Part shown: piece after piece, positions 46,984 to 56,599 of the stretch
Numbering within the stretch: the first letter of the stretch is position 1
How the letters are laid out: each line of letters starts with the position of its first letter
Origin: JAJDGF01 sp031549325
GTDB lineage: Bacteria; Bacillota; Clostridia; Christensenellales; Aristaeellaceae
Direction of reading: 5' to 3'
DNA length: 64,000 nucleotides
Assembly: GCA_031549325.1 (NCBI GenBank)
Contig: JAVBQA010000018.1
Coordinates: 27,868-91,867 of the forward strand
Translations under genes and position numbers: made by a program
Notes under the pieces: generated by a model
What the model saw: the letters and a program-made list of their open reading frames with translations, nothing else
Told to the model about the DNA's origin: nothing
Databases searched by the model: none

Positions 46984-48434
46984 GTGCAGAATCCGGCCTT
47001 GCGGTTCAGCCGCACCGCCAGCGGCAGCGGCTGGGCGAGCAGATCGGCGTCCAGCTTCACATGCAGCCCGTCCGCCAGCTGCCGGGCCTCGAGCGCTCTG
47101 CCCTCCATGCTGGTGGCGATCCGGTAGCCGTCCGCTTCCCGCACTTCAGCCAGCACCAGCTCGTCCTCCGGCCGGCCCAGCGCGATGGCGTAAAGCGTCT
47201 GGCCGCGCGTGGTGTAGCGAATGTCGCGCCCGGTGAACCGGGGCCGCTTGCCGTCGGTAAACTCGCCCTCGGGGGCCTGGGTCGGCCCCTCGCCGGACAC
47301 GCGCCAGGCGCGGGAGCCATAGATCGCCTCGCCGTTTTTCGAAAGCCACCGGCCAATCTCCTGCAGCATCTCGCGCTCGCGCTCCGGGATGGCGCCGTCC
47401 GCCCTGGGGCCGATGTTCAGCAGCATGCAGCCGTTTTTGGCGACCACCTCGATCAAGTCGCACAGGATCTCGAGCGGCTGCTTGTAGTCGTGATCGTCCA
47501 CATAGCCCCAGGAGTTCTTGCTGACCGAGGTGTCGTTCTGCCACAGCATCTTCGGGATGCCGGGCACCTGGCCGCGCTCCACGTCGAAGATGGCGCAGCC
47601 CGGGTCGAACGCCCGGTACTTGTAGTTGATGGCGACGCCCTCGCCCCACTCGGCCGCGCGGTTGTAGTAGAACGCCGCGAACTTTTCGAGGTAGGGCCGA
47701 AAGCACAGGTGGGTCACCCACCAGTCGAACCAGACCAGCTGGGGGCGGTGCAGATCCACCAGCTCGCAGGTGCGGGCCAGCCAGTCGTCCATGAACTCGG
47801 CCGTGGGCGGCACCGCGGTAACGCTGAACTGATCCACCAGCCCGGGCGCGGCCGGGCCGTAGAAGTCCTCGAGCTCGGGGGTGTAGTCGCTCGGGATCTT
47901 GTGCACGCCGTCCATGTACCAGTAGTGCTCGGCGCGGTGGCTGGACGCGCCGCACACGATGCCCTCCGCCCGCGCCGCCTGAAACAGCTCGCCCAGGATG
48001 TCGCGCCGGGGCCCCATCTGTTTCGCGTTCCAGCGGCTGAGCTCGCTGCCATACATCTGGAAGCCGTCGTGGTGCTCGGCCACGGGCACGATGTACTTCG
48101 CGCCCGACGCCACAAACAGCTGCGCCCAGTCCCGGGCGTCGAAGGATTCCGCCTTGAAAAGGGGGATGAAGTCCTTGTAGCCGAAGGATTTCTGCGGGCC
48201 GTAGGTCTTGATGTGATGCTCAAAATGGGGGGAGCCGGGCTGGTACATCAGGCGCGGGTACCACTCGTTGCCGAACGCGGGCACGCAGTACGGCCCCCAG
48301 TGGATGAACAGCCCGAACTTGGCGTCCTGATACCAGTCGGGCGCCCGGTACGCCGCCAGCGACGCCATGCTGGCCGAGAAAGGCCCCTGCTCGATCACCC
48401 GCTGGATGTGGGTCAGCCGTTCCGAATGGTTCAT
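46980..48434 (-). CDS. GH29 alpha-L-fucosidase
   Basis: A 484-residue cytoplasmic retaining fucosidase. Family marks are WYQDAKFGLFIHWGPYCVPAF at the start of the barrel, YIVPVAEHHDGFQMY, and LVWFDWWV, where the Asp is the expected nucleophile (usual form WFDG). The C-terminal beta domain follows (KNGCMLLNIGPRADGAI). No signal peptide is present, so fucosylated oligosaccharides must be imported first. It is the last gene of a YesM-YesN-GH29 cluster, with AAAGGAG before the ATG. Release of fucose from milk or mucin glycans is plausible. Confidence 0.93.
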   Translation of the reverse strand: MNHSERLTHIQRVIEQGPFSASMASLAAYRAPDWYQDAKFGLFIHWGPYCVPAFGNEWYPRLMYQPGSPHFEHHIKTYGPQKSFGYKDFIPLFKAESFDARDWAQLFVASGAKYIVPVAEHHDGFQMYGSELSRWNAKQMGPRRDILGELFQAARAEGIVCGASSHRAEHYWYMDGVHKIPSDYTPELEDFYGPAAPGLVDQFSVTAVPPTAEFMDDWLARTCELVDLHRPQLVWFDWWVTHLCFRPYLEKFAAFYYNRAAEWGEGVAINYKYRAFDPGCAIFDVERGQVPGIPKMLWQNDTSVSKNSWGYVDDHDYKQPLEILCDLIEVVAKNGCMLLNIGPRADGAIPEREREMLQEIGRWLSKNGEAIYGSRAWRVSGEGPTQAPEGEFTDGKRPRFTGRDIRYTTRGQTLYAIALGRPEDELVLAEVREADGYRIATSMEGRALEARQLADGLHVKLDADLLAQPLPLAVRLNRKAGFCT

Positions 48435-49213
48435 AAATGCTCCTTTCCTTGCGAGGCGCCGCCGTCTTCGCGGTACTGCTGGGGGCTCTTGCCGGTGGAC
48501 TGGCGGAAGATGCGCGAGAAGTAGCCCTGATCCTGATAGCCCACGCGCTCGGCGATCTGGCGCACGCTCTGCCCGGGGAACGCCCGTAGCAGCCGCTTGG
48601 CCTCGTTGATCCGAAGCGCGGTCTGGTAGCGCTGGGGCGGCTCGCCGTACTTCTTGGCGAACAGCCGCGAGAGGTGCGCGGCGCTGTAGTTCATGCTGCC
48701 CGACAGCGCGCTCAGGCTGATCTCCTCGAACGCGTGCCGCTCGATGTGCAGCCGGATCGCGCAGAGCGCCTCGTCGACGCCGGTCATGGCCGGACCCATG
48801 GCCCGGCGCGCCGCGCCCCGCCGCGCGTCCAGCTGGATGCGCACCTGGGTCAGCGCGCGGGAAAGCTCGTCCTGCGCGATGGGCTTGAGCAGATAGTCGA
48901 ACGCGCCCAGGCGCAGCGCCGTCCGGGCATACTCGAACTCGCCGTAGCCGCTGAGCAGCACGCACGCCGCGCACAGGCCGCGCTCCGTGGCGGCCTTCAG
49001 CAGCTCGATGCCGTCCATCACCGGCATGCGGATGTCGGTGATCAGAAGATCCGCGGGCTGCTCCGCCAGCAGATTCAGCGCTTCTTTGCCATTCTGCGCC
49101 ATGCCGCACACGCAAAACGGCTGGCCGCTCTTCTCGATCTTGCGCCGAAGCGCCTCGAGCAGCAGCGGCTCGTCCTCGCACAGCACCACGCGGTAGGGTC
49201 CGCTCTGCGTCAC
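48431..49213 (-). CDS. YesN-type response regulator with AraC output domain
   Basis: A 260-residue regulator. The receiver domain has Asp60 in LLITDIRMPVMDG and Lys in YLLKPI. The C-terminal AraC/XylS domain has two helix-turn-helix units ending VGYQDQGYFSRIFRQSTGKSP. A GTG at 49213 overlaps the stop of the sensor kinase (GTGA), with GGAGG 9 nt upstream. Together they form a YesM/YesN two-component pair that typically controls sugar ABC operons, here probably the divergent one at 51 kb and the downstream fucosidase. Confidence 0.93.
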   Translation of the reverse strand: MTQSGPYRVVLCEDEPLLLEALRRKIEKSGQPFCVCGMAQNGKEALNLLAEQPADLLITDIRMPVMDGIELLKAATERGLCAACVLLSGYGEFEYARTALRLGAFDYLLKPIAQDELSRALTQVRIQLDARRGAARRAMGPAMTGVDEALCAIRLHIERHAFEEISLSALSGSMNYSAAHLSRLFAKKYGEPPQRYQTALRINEAKRLLRAFPGQSVRQIAERVGYQDQGYFSRIFRQSTGKSPQQYREDGGASQGKEHL

Positions 49214-50958
49214 GGTTGATCGCCTCCCCGATGGTTGCCGACGGTGACCCGGGCGCCGCCGCCGTTCAGGTTTTGGATGTGCAGCAGGAAGTCGTCCCCG
49301 TAGCACAGCTTCAGCCGCATGGCGATGTTCAGCAGGCCCATGCCGCCGATGCGCATGGACGGCAGCACGCCCCGCCGGCGCACCAGTTCGACGGCCTCGA
49401 TCAGCCCGTCCAGCGTGCGCCCGTCCAGCCCCGGCCCGTCGTCCATCACGCTGGCGCGCCAGCCCGCCACCACGCCGCGCACCTCCACCCGGAGGCGCCA
49501 GGGCGGCTGCCTGGTGCAGCCGTACTTGATGGCGTTCTCCACAAGCGGCTGGATGGACAGCTTGGGGATGCGCAGCCCCAGGATCTCCTCGTCCACGCGG
49601 ATCTCGGCGACCAGGTTCGCGCCGTAGCGCAGCTTCATGCACTCGATGTAGTCGTCCAGGTGGGCGATCTCATCCCCGACGGGCACCATGCCCTCGCCGT
49701 CCGCGCCGATGTAGCGCAGCATCCGGGAGATGCTCCCGATCATGTGCGCCGCCCGCGCGTTGTCGCCCAGGTCGACCAGCGCCTCCAGGTTGGAGAGGGT
49801 GTTGTAAAGGAAGTGCGGGTTCATCTGGCTCTGCAGCGCCAGCATGTGGGACTGCAGCTCCTGCTGCTTGGTTAGCATCAGCTCGTCGACCGAGCGGGTG
49901 AGCCGCCCCTTCAGCTGGTCAAAGCTGCCCGACAGCGCCGCCAGCTCGTCCAGGTCCGGCTCCGTCGGCTCCTGCTCGTCCTGGCCGTCCAGCGTGAACC
50001 GCGCCATGCGCCCGGCCAGCGCGTGGATGGGCCGGGTGAACTGGCGGGAGGCGAGATAGGCCAGCCCCAGCGCCAGCGCCAGCAGCCCGCCCAGCATCCA
50101 AAGCGTCGTGCGGGTCATGGCGTTCAGCGGCGCCAGCACCGCGCTTCTGGCCCTGACGGCGGCCAGCGTCCAGTCGCACTCGGACGACGTGCGCCACGCC
50201 ACCAGGTCCTCTTCAAGCTCCAGAATGCCGGAGCTGCCGTCCCCGGGCATGGCCTCGCGCACCCGGTCGGGCAGCGAGCCGCCCAGCGGATACACCAGCG
50301 CGCCGTCGCCGTTCCAGATGAACACGTCCATCGGGCCTTCCTGGGACACGCCGTCCAACAGGTTCATGGCGTCGGCCACCACCTCCACCACGCCCAACTG
50401 GCTGCGGAAGCTCTGCTTCACGACGCGCCGCAGCGCGATGTAGCGGTTGTACTTGATCAGCGCGCCGTCCTGGGCCGGCAGGGACAGCACCTTCGCGCCA
50501 TCCCTGGCGAGCACCTCGGCCAGCCAGGGCAGCGCGCCCGGGCTGTAGGCATACTGGCCGTTCACCATGCCGGTGGCCACCATGACCGGCTTCTCCAGCG
50601 CATACAGCCGGATCTCGGCGGCGGGTAGCATGGGGCCGTTGACGAACACCAGGTGGTCGGAAAGCTCCGTCAGCGCGTCGTGGGGCAGCCGCCCCTGGGC
50701 GTTCAGCCGCTCCATGGCGGCGCGCACGCGCGAGGAATGGGTGATCGCCACGCTCACCGAGTTCAGCGAGCGGATGCTCTGGTCCACGGCGGCCATCTGG
50801 GCGCGGGCCGAGTCCCTGAGCGATTCGTAGGCGGTGCGCTTCAGCGAAGGCGACATGGCCAGGTACAGCAGCAGGTACACCGACAGCGCGACCAGCAGCG
50901 CGATCAGCGCGAAGTACGCGAACAGGCGCGCGCGAATCCGCGAGCGTGCCCTGCGCAT
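49210..50958 (-). CDS. YesM-type sensor histidine kinase
   Basis: A 582-residue membrane kinase with two membrane segments (about 10-34 and 280-300) around a Cache-like extracellular domain, a HAMP domain, a His_kinase domain (QSQMNPHFLYNTLSNLEALV) and an ATPase domain (IQPLVENAIKYG, DDGPGL). Gram-positive YesM proteins sense extracellular sugars, sometimes with the binding protein's help. It is cotranslated with the YesN partner and divergent from the sugar ABC operon. Confidence 0.93.
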   Translation of the reverse strand: MRRARSRIRARLFAYFALIALLVALSVYLLLYLAMSPSLKRTAYESLRDSARAQMAAVDQSIRSLNSVSVAITHSSRVRAAMERLNAQGRLPHDALTELSDHLVFVNGPMLPAAEIRLYALEKPVMVATGMVNGQYAYSPGALPWLAEVLARDGAKVLSLPAQDGALIKYNRYIALRRVVKQSFRSQLGVVEVVADAMNLLDGVSQEGPMDVFIWNGDGALVYPLGGSLPDRVREAMPGDGSSGILELEEDLVAWRTSSECDWTLAAVRARSAVLAPLNAMTRTTLWMLGGLLALALGLAYLASRQFTRPIHALAGRMARFTLDGQDEQEPTEPDLDELAALSGSFDQLKGRLTRSVDELMLTKQQELQSHMLALQSQMNPHFLYNTLSNLEALVDLGDNARAAHMIGSISRMLRYIGADGEGMVPVGDEIAHLDDYIECMKLRYGANLVAEIRVDEEILGLRIPKLSIQPLVENAIKYGCTRQPPWRLRVEVRGVVAGWRASVMDDGPGLDGRTLDGLIEAVELVRRRGVLPSMRIGGMGLLNIAMRLKLCYGDDFLLHIQNLNGGGARVTVGNHRGGDQP

Positions 50959-50982
50959 GCGCACCACCTCACCTTTATGGGC

Positions 50983-51047
50983 ATTATACGCCATCCGTTT
51001 ACAATCGGCAATTGTGTGGCGGCCATATATCATTTTTATCCTATAAT
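50983..51047. promoter_or_regulatory. Divergent promoter region of yesM-like and ABC operon 2
   Basis: Minus strand: TTGCCG (51006-51011), 17 bp, TATAAT (50983-50988) for the kinase operon. Plus strand: TATAAT at 51042-51047 for the binding-protein gene, without a fitting -35. That suggests activation by the YesN-type regulator. Confidence 0.65.
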
Positions 51048-51134
51048 ATCAGCGGATTTGTTCATAGACTGAATATGTTAATTCGAATAGACTGGTGTTA
51101 CAGCAATATCCACAATTTGAGGAGGTATGTTTCT

Positions 51135-52421
51135 ATGAAGAGGCTGTTGAGCGCGCTGTTGACCATCCTGCTGCTGGCCGCGACGCTGCCGGGGCTTGCC
51201 TTGGCCGAGGACGTGACGCTGGCGATGCAGGTGTCGGTCGGCTGGACGGACGAGGCCGACGAGGCGCTGGCCCAGAAGTTCTTTGAGGAGACCGGCGTCA
51301 AGATCGACTTCCAGATCGTGCCGGCCGACCAGCACCACGACCTGCTCAAGACCAAGCTCTCCGCGGGGGAGGCGCCCGACATCTTCTGGATCCAGGCCAG
51401 CCCGCTGAACATCTACGGCGAGCTCGACCCGGAGAAGAACTGTCTGGACATGAGCGGCGCGGCGTGGGAGTCCGCCATGCCCGAGGCGCGCATTGAGGCC
51501 GTCAGCTACAACGGCAAGCTTTACGGCCAGGCCATCTGGAACAAGTCGGTGTCCTTCCCGATCTACTACAACAAGACGCTGTTCGCTGAGCTCGGCCTGG
51601 ACGTGCCGCTGACGTTCGACGCGTTCAAGGACGCCTGCCAGAAGGTCAAGGACAGCGGCGTCATCCCCGTCTACGAATACGTGTCCGACGGCTGGCACCA
51701 CGGCCTGATCGCGGCCCAGATCGGCGGCCGCATCGAGCAGCTGATGCCGGACGCGATCGAGAAGCTGAACGCCAACCAGCTGAAGCTGAAGGACACCCCC
51801 TTCAAGACGGCGCTGGAGCAGGCAAAGGAGCTGGTGGACCTGGGGTACTATGGGGACGACTACATCAGCAACATCGGCAACGACACCCAGGAGGTCATGG
51901 CGAACCGCGAGTACGCCATGGTGCTGGGCATGGGCGTGGACGAGCAGGTCAAGAAGGACTATCCGGACTGCGCCGATGAATTCGGCATGTTCCTGATCCC
52001 GCTGCTGGACAACCACACCTCCCAGTCCGATCCCTACGGCCCGGCCAAGTTCGCCAGCGCCGCCACCAAGTACCCCGATCAGGTCAAGGCCTACTTCGAG
52101 TTCTGCATGAAGCCGGAGAACCTGCAGTACAAGCTGGACAACAACACCCGCGGCTGGACCAGCCTGGACGTGACCGAGCGGACCGGCGTCGTGCAGCACT
52201 TCACCGACGCCGAGAAGGAACTGATGGGCACCATCACCGATCAGGACTACGGCGTGGTGTTCCAGAACCGCGTGAAGTACTTCAACGAGGAGTGGATGGA
52301 GTACTGCAAGGATCTGACCAGCTACTTCCTGGGCGAGCTGACCGCCGAGGGCGTGTGCGACGCCATCGACGAGCGCCGCGCGGCCATGGCCGTGGCCCAG
52401 GGCGACCCCAACTGGAAGTAA
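51135..52421 (+). CDS. Sugar ABC transporter substrate-binding protein, operon 2
   Basis: A 428-residue SBP_bac_1-type solute-binding protein. The signal peptide is MKRLLSALLTILLLAATLPG. VTLAMQVSVGWTDEADE and KTKLSAGEAPDIFWIQASP are typical of sugar binders, and YYNKTLFAELGLDVP follows. It is the first gene of an operon with two permeases, GH31 and a UroD-like gene. GGAGG lies 9 nt before the ATG. A three-codon frame (ATG TTT CTA TGA) overlaps the start, perhaps by chance. The ligand is unknown; GH31 suggests an alpha-glucoside or alpha-xyloside. Confidence 0.94.
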   Translation: MKRLLSALLTILLLAATLPGLALAEDVTLAMQVSVGWTDEADEALAQKFFEETGVKIDFQIVPADQHHDLLKTKLSAGEAPDIFWIQASPLNIYGELDPEKNCLDMSGAAWESAMPEARIEAVSYNGKLYGQAIWNKSVSFPIYYNKTLFAELGLDVPLTFDAFKDACQKVKDSGVIPVYEYVSDGWHHGLIAAQIGGRIEQLMPDAIEKLNANQLKLKDTPFKTALEQAKELVDLGYYGDDYISNIGNDTQEVMANREYAMVLGMGVDEQVKKDYPDCADEFGMFLIPLLDNHTSQSDPYGPAKFASAATKYPDQVKAYFEFCMKPENLQYKLDNNTRGWTSLDVTERTGVVQHFTDAEKELMGTITDQDYGVVFQNRVKYFNEEWMEYCKDLTSYFLGELTAEGVCDAIDERRAAMAVAQGDPNWK

Positions 52422-52442
52422 CCGCCGAATCGGCGGGTTGGT

Positions 52443-52473
52443 CTCGCGGCTGCCGGAAAACGGTAGCCGCGAG
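52443..52473 (+). other. Intercistronic hairpin after the binding-protein gene, operon 2
   Basis: A 13-bp stem with one G-U pair (52443-52455 with 52461-52473, GAAAA loop) and no U-run lies between the binding-protein and permease genes. Confidence 0.7.
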
Positions 52474-52590
52474 GCATGAGAGAGGCGCGGATTCCAAGGC
52501 CGGGATCGCGCGGCAGGGGCGGCGGTGGGTCGCCCGCCCTGATCCATTCCCCGGCGCGCGGAATGGATTCCCCCGACGGGAGGTATGCTC

Positions 52591-53454
52591 ATGCGCAAGG
52601 TCTATCCCATGTACTTTGTGATGCCGGCGCTGGCCCTGTATCTGGCGCTTTTCATCTACCCGAGCGTCATCGGCATCGGGTTTTCGTTCACCAACTGGAA
52701 CCGCTACACGAGCGACGCGCAGTACATCGGCCTGGAAAACTTCAAGAACATCTTCATCGCCAACAAGCCCTACCTGAAGTACATCGGCAACACGCTGATG
52801 TTCACCGTGGTTTCAAACGTCGTGAAGATCATCCCGGCGCTGTTTCTGGCGATCATGCTGGGCGGGGCCATGCGCGGCAAGAACTTCTACAGAAGCGTGA
52901 TGTTCTTTCCGTACGTGCTGTCCACGCTGGTGGTCTGCATCATCTTCAAGGCCATGATGAACCCGCGCAACGGGCTGATCAACCAGCTGCTGGAGCTGCT
53001 GGGCATCCCGGCGCAGAAGTGGCTGGCCGACCCAAACCTCGTGTGGCCGTCCATCTTTTTCGTGGACGCCTGGAAGGGCATCGGCTACGTGATGACGATC
53101 TTCGTGGCGGGCCTGCAGTCCATCTCGATCTCGTATTACGAGGCCGCCGACATCGACGGCGCGTCCTTCTTTCAGAAGCTCTGGAGCATCACGCTGCCCA
53201 TGCTGATGCCCTCGATCATGGTGAACGTGATCTTCGGGCTCACCTATGGGCTGAAGGTGTTTGACATCATCTACGCGCTGACCAACGGCGGTCCGGGCCG
53301 CATGACCGAGGTGCTGAACACCGCCATCTTCAGCGAGATCGGCGCGGGCAACCTGGCCATGGCGTCCGCGCTGTCGACGCTGCAGTTCGTGCTGATGGGC
53401 ATCCTCGGATACTTCATCATCAAGGCCATGCTGAGGCGGGAGGTGGAGGCGTGA
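52591..53454 (+). CDS. Sugar ABC permease (MalF-like), operon 2
   Basis: A 287-residue membrane protein with six segments and the EAA loop YYEAADIDGASFFQKLWSITLP. ALTNGGPGRMTEVL is typical of the MalF/UgpA side. The ATG at 52591, 7 nt after GGAGG, is preferred to one two codons upstream. Its stop overlaps the next permease start. Confidence 0.94.
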   Translation: MRKVYPMYFVMPALALYLALFIYPSVIGIGFSFTNWNRYTSDAQYIGLENFKNIFIANKPYLKYIGNTLMFTVVSNVVKIIPALFLAIMLGGAMRGKNFYRSVMFFPYVLSTLVVCIIFKAMMNPRNGLINQLLELLGIPAQKWLADPNLVWPSIFFVDAWKGIGYVMTIFVAGLQSISISYYEAADIDGASFFQKLWSITLPMLMPSIMVNVIFGLTYGLKVFDIIYALTNGGPGRMTEVLNTAIFSEIGAGNLAMASALSTLQFVLMGILGYFIIKAMLRREVEA

Positions 53455-54278
53455 GGGGCAAGAAGCGGATCTATGGCGCGCTCAAGCAGTGCCTGGCCAT
53501 CCTGCTGTGCGTGATCATGCTGACCCCGTTCGTCATCATCGCGCTGAACTCGGTCAAGACCGAGGCCGAGGCCAAGCGCATGCGGCTGTCGTTCCCCAGC
53601 GGCCCCTGGCAGTGGGAGAACTTCGCCAACGTCATCGAGCGGGGCAATCTGGTGTCCTCCTTCGGCAACAGCGTGCTGTTCGCGGTGGTGGGCACGCTGG
53701 GGTCGACGCTGCTGGCGGCCATGGCGGCGTTTGTGCTGTCCAGGCGGCGGACCAGACTGAACCAGGCCATTTACTTCTTCCTGGTGATGGGCATCGTGAT
53801 GCCGGTGAACATGGTGGCGCTGCTGCGGGTGACCCAGGCGCTGCGCTCGATCAACCCGCCGCTGACGATCATCTTGCTCTACGTCACGACGAACCTGCCC
53901 ATGGCGCTGTTCGTGATTCACGGCTTTGTGGGCACGGTGCCGCGCGAGCTGGACGAGGCCGGGCTGATCGACGGCGCCACGCCGCCGCAGCTGTTCTTCC
54001 GGATCGTGCTGCCGCTGATCCGGCCGGTGCTGGTCACGGTGATGCTGCTGGTGTTCACCGGCATCTGGAACGACTTCCAGTTTCCGCTGTACATCCTGAA
54101 CAACAGCGCCAACTGGCCCATGCCGCTGGCCATCTACAACTTCTTCGGCATGTATGAAAACAAGTGGCACCACATTTTCGCCGACATCGTGCTCACCTGC
54201 CTGCCCGCGATTCTGGTGTACCTCATCGCGCAGCGGCAGATCATCTCCGGGCTGATCAGCGGCGCTGTGAAGGGGTAA
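53451..54278 (+). CDS. Sugar ABC permease (MalG-like), operon 2
   Basis: A 275-residue membrane protein starting at a GTG that overlaps the previous stop (GTGA). The EAA loop reads ELDEAGLIDGATPPQLFFRIVLP, and the end ISGAVKG is typical of the class. It forms a heterodimer with the preceding permease. No ATPase gene is present in the operon. Confidence 0.94.
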   Translation: MRGKKRIYGALKQCLAILLCVIMLTPFVIIALNSVKTEAEAKRMRLSFPSGPWQWENFANVIERGNLVSSFGNSVLFAVVGTLGSTLLAAMAAFVLSRRRTRLNQAIYFFLVMGIVMPVNMVALLRVTQALRSINPPLTIILLYVTTNLPMALFVIHGFVGTVPRELDEAGLIDGATPPQLFFRIVLPLIRPVLVTVMLLVFTGIWNDFQFPLYILNNSANWPMPLAIYNFFGMYENKWHHIFADIVLTCLPAILVYLIAQRQIISGLISGAVKG

Positions 54279-54283
54279 TGCGT

Positions 54284-56599
54284 ATGGCATACCGATTGGT
54301 TTCCCAGGATGAGAACTGCGCGCTGTTTCAGGACGGCGAGAACCGGCTGCGCATCCAGGCGCAGGGCGGCGCATGTGTGCGCGTGACCCAGACCACCAAG
54401 CCGGAGTTCCTGCTTGGGTGTGAGCCGATGCTGGTTCGGCGCGACCTGCCCCCGGAGGCGCGGCTGCGCGTGGCGCGCGAGGGGGACGGCTATGCGATCC
54501 GGCTGGATGCGTTCAGCGTGCTGCTCAGCGGCGGCGGCGCGCTGCGCTATGTGCGCGCCGACGGCGCGCTGCTCACCCGCGAGCCGGACGAGGGAGGGCG
54601 CGCGCTGCGCCCCATCGACATCCTGCGCCACAGGTTCGATCCGGATGCGCCGCTCGCCGAGGAGATCGGCGTGGACGGCGCGCGCGCCCGCGCCCAGGGC
54701 ACGCCCTACGTGGACCGGCGGGGCTACCAGACCCGGCTGCGCTTCGTGTTTCAGCCGGGAGAGGCGCTGTACGGCCTGGGGCAGCACGAGGAGGGCATCC
54801 TGAACTACCGGGGCAAGCATCAGCTGCTGTATCAGCACAACCTGAAGGTCAGCTGCCCGGTGCTGCTGTCCTCGCGCGGCTGGGGGATTCTGTACAACAG
54901 CTGCGCCGCCATGACCTTCCACGACGACGCGTTCGGCAGCTATCTGTCCGGCGACGCCGACGACGAGCTGGATTTCTTCTTCATTTATGGGCCGGAGTTC
55001 GACGGCATCGTCCGCTGGATCCGCCAGCTGACCGGGCGCGCACGGCTGCTGCCCAAGTGGGCGTTCGGGTACGTGCAGAGCAAGGAGCGCTACCAAACGC
55101 AAGAAGAGCTGGTGGAGGTGGTGCGCGAGCACCGTCGGCGCAAGGTGCCGCTGGACGTGATCGTGCAGGACTGGTACACCTGGCCGGAAGGGCTGTGGGG
55201 CCAGAAGACGGTGGATGAGGCGAGGTACCCGGATCTGCCCGCCGCCGCCCGGGAGATCCACGATCTGAACGCCCGCCTGATGTGGTCGATCTGGCCCAAC
55301 ATGTCGGGTGAGGGCGACAACCGCAGGGCGTTCCGGGAGGCGGGGCTGCTGCTGGGCAACCGATCGACCTACGACGCGTTCTCGGAGGCGGGCCGCGCGA
55401 TGTACTGGCAGCAGGCCAGCGAGGGCCTGTTCCAACAGGGCGTGGACGCCTGGTGGTGCGACTGCACCGAGCCGTTCGAGGCCGACTGGTATGGCACCGA
55501 GCCCATGACGCCCGAGGACCGGATGCAGTTCGACGTGGCCGAGTTCAAGAAGTACATCGACCCGGCGCTGGTCAACGCCTACTCGATCCATCACGCGCAG
55601 GGCATCTTTGAGGGCCAGCGCCGGGAAGCGCCGGACAAGCGCGTGCTGAACCTGACCCGATCCGGGTTTCCCGGCCAGCAGCGCTACGGCGCCGTCACCT
55701 GGAACGGCGACACGTCGGCCCGCTGGGACGTGATGAAAAAGAGCATCGCCGACGGGCTGAACTTCTGCGCCACCGGCCAGCCCTACTGGACGATGGACGT
55801 GGGCGGCTTCTTCGTGAAGCGCTGGGCGCAGTGGTTCGGGCGGGGCGGGTACGAGGCGGGCGTGGACGACCCGGCCTACCGCGAGCTGTATCTGCGCTGG
55901 TTCCAGCTGGGTACATTTTTGCCCATGCTGCGCGCCCACGGCACCGACACGCCCAGGGAGATCTGGCGGTTCGGCCAGCCGGGGGACGTGGTTTACGACG
56001 GCATCCTGGCCATGATTGAGCTGCGGATGCGGCTGATCCCATACCTGTATTCGCTGTGCTACGCGGTGTGCCTGCACGACGACACCATGCTGCGCATGCT
56101 GGCGTTCGACTTCAGGGCCGATCCGGCGGCGCTTGGCGTCGACGACCAGTTCATGCTGGGCCGCGCGCTGCTGGTGTGCCCGGTGACCGAGCCGGGCGCC
56201 GCGCGGCGGCGGGTGTATCTGCCGGACGGCGCGCTGTGGTATGACTTCTGGACCGAGCGGCGCTGGGACGGCGGCCAGTGGATCGACGCGCCCGCGCCGG
56301 TCGACCGCATCCCGCTGTTCGTGCGCGCGGGCAGCATCCTGCCGCTGGGGCCGGTGAAACAGTATGCCATGCAGCCCAGCGACGAGCCGCTGGAGGTGCG
56401 CGTGTATCCGGGCTGTGACGGCGCGTTCACATTGTTTGACGACGCGGGGGACGGCTGCGATCCGGCGCACGCGTGCATTCGCTTTGCTTGGGACGACACG
56501 GCCAAGCGGCTCCGTCAGACGCGGGAAGGGGACGCGCGGTATCTGCCCCGGAACCTGATTGTCAACATCGCTGGAGGGAACGCCGATGACGCCGAATGA
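54284..56599 (+). CDS. GH31 alpha-glycosidase (alpha-glucosidase or alpha-xylosidase)
   Basis: A 771-residue cytoplasmic enzyme. The family sequence is clear: YGLGQHEEG, QDWYTWPEGLWG, and the catalytic nucleophile Asp in WWCDCTEPFEADW. The acid/base Asp is in TWNGDTSARWDVM, and PYLYSLCY and a C-terminal beta domain follow. GH31 retains the alpha configuration; the loop sequence cannot distinguish glucose, xylose or other substrates. The ATG at 54284 has AAGGGG 8 nt upstream; an ATG two codons earlier is too close. It is cotranscribed with the transporter, so it should hydrolyse the imported oligosaccharide. Confidence 0.93.
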   Translation: MAYRLVSQDENCALFQDGENRLRIQAQGGACVRVTQTTKPEFLLGCEPMLVRRDLPPEARLRVAREGDGYAIRLDAFSVLLSGGGALRYVRADGALLTREPDEGGRALRPIDILRHRFDPDAPLAEEIGVDGARARAQGTPYVDRRGYQTRLRFVFQPGEALYGLGQHEEGILNYRGKHQLLYQHNLKVSCPVLLSSRGWGILYNSCAAMTFHDDAFGSYLSGDADDELDFFFIYGPEFDGIVRWIRQLTGRARLLPKWAFGYVQSKERYQTQEELVEVVREHRRRKVPLDVIVQDWYTWPEGLWGQKTVDEARYPDLPAAAREIHDLNARLMWSIWPNMSGEGDNRRAFREAGLLLGNRSTYDAFSEAGRAMYWQQASEGLFQQGVDAWWCDCTEPFEADWYGTEPMTPEDRMQFDVAEFKKYIDPALVNAYSIHHAQGIFEGQRREAPDKRVLNLTRSGFPGQQRYGAVTWNGDTSARWDVMKKSIADGLNFCATGQPYWTMDVGGFFVKRWAQWFGRGGYEAGVDDPAYRELYLRWFQLGTFLPMLRAHGTDTPREIWRFGQPGDVVYDGILAMIELRMRLIPYLYSLCYAVCLHDDTMLRMLAFDFRADPAALGVDDQFMLGRALLVCPVTEPGAARRRVYLPDGALWYDFWTERRWDGGQWIDAPAPVDRIPLFVRAGSILPLGPVKQYAMQPSDEPLEVRVYPGCDGAFTLFDDAGDGCDPAHACIRFAWDDTAKRLRQTREGDARYLPRNLIVNIAGGNADDAE

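Noticed and set aside
51127..51138. Three-codon leader peptide (ATG TTT CTA TGA) overlapping the binding-protein start
   Set aside because: The first ATG is only 1 nt from the ribosome site, too close for efficient use; chance is the simpler explanation.
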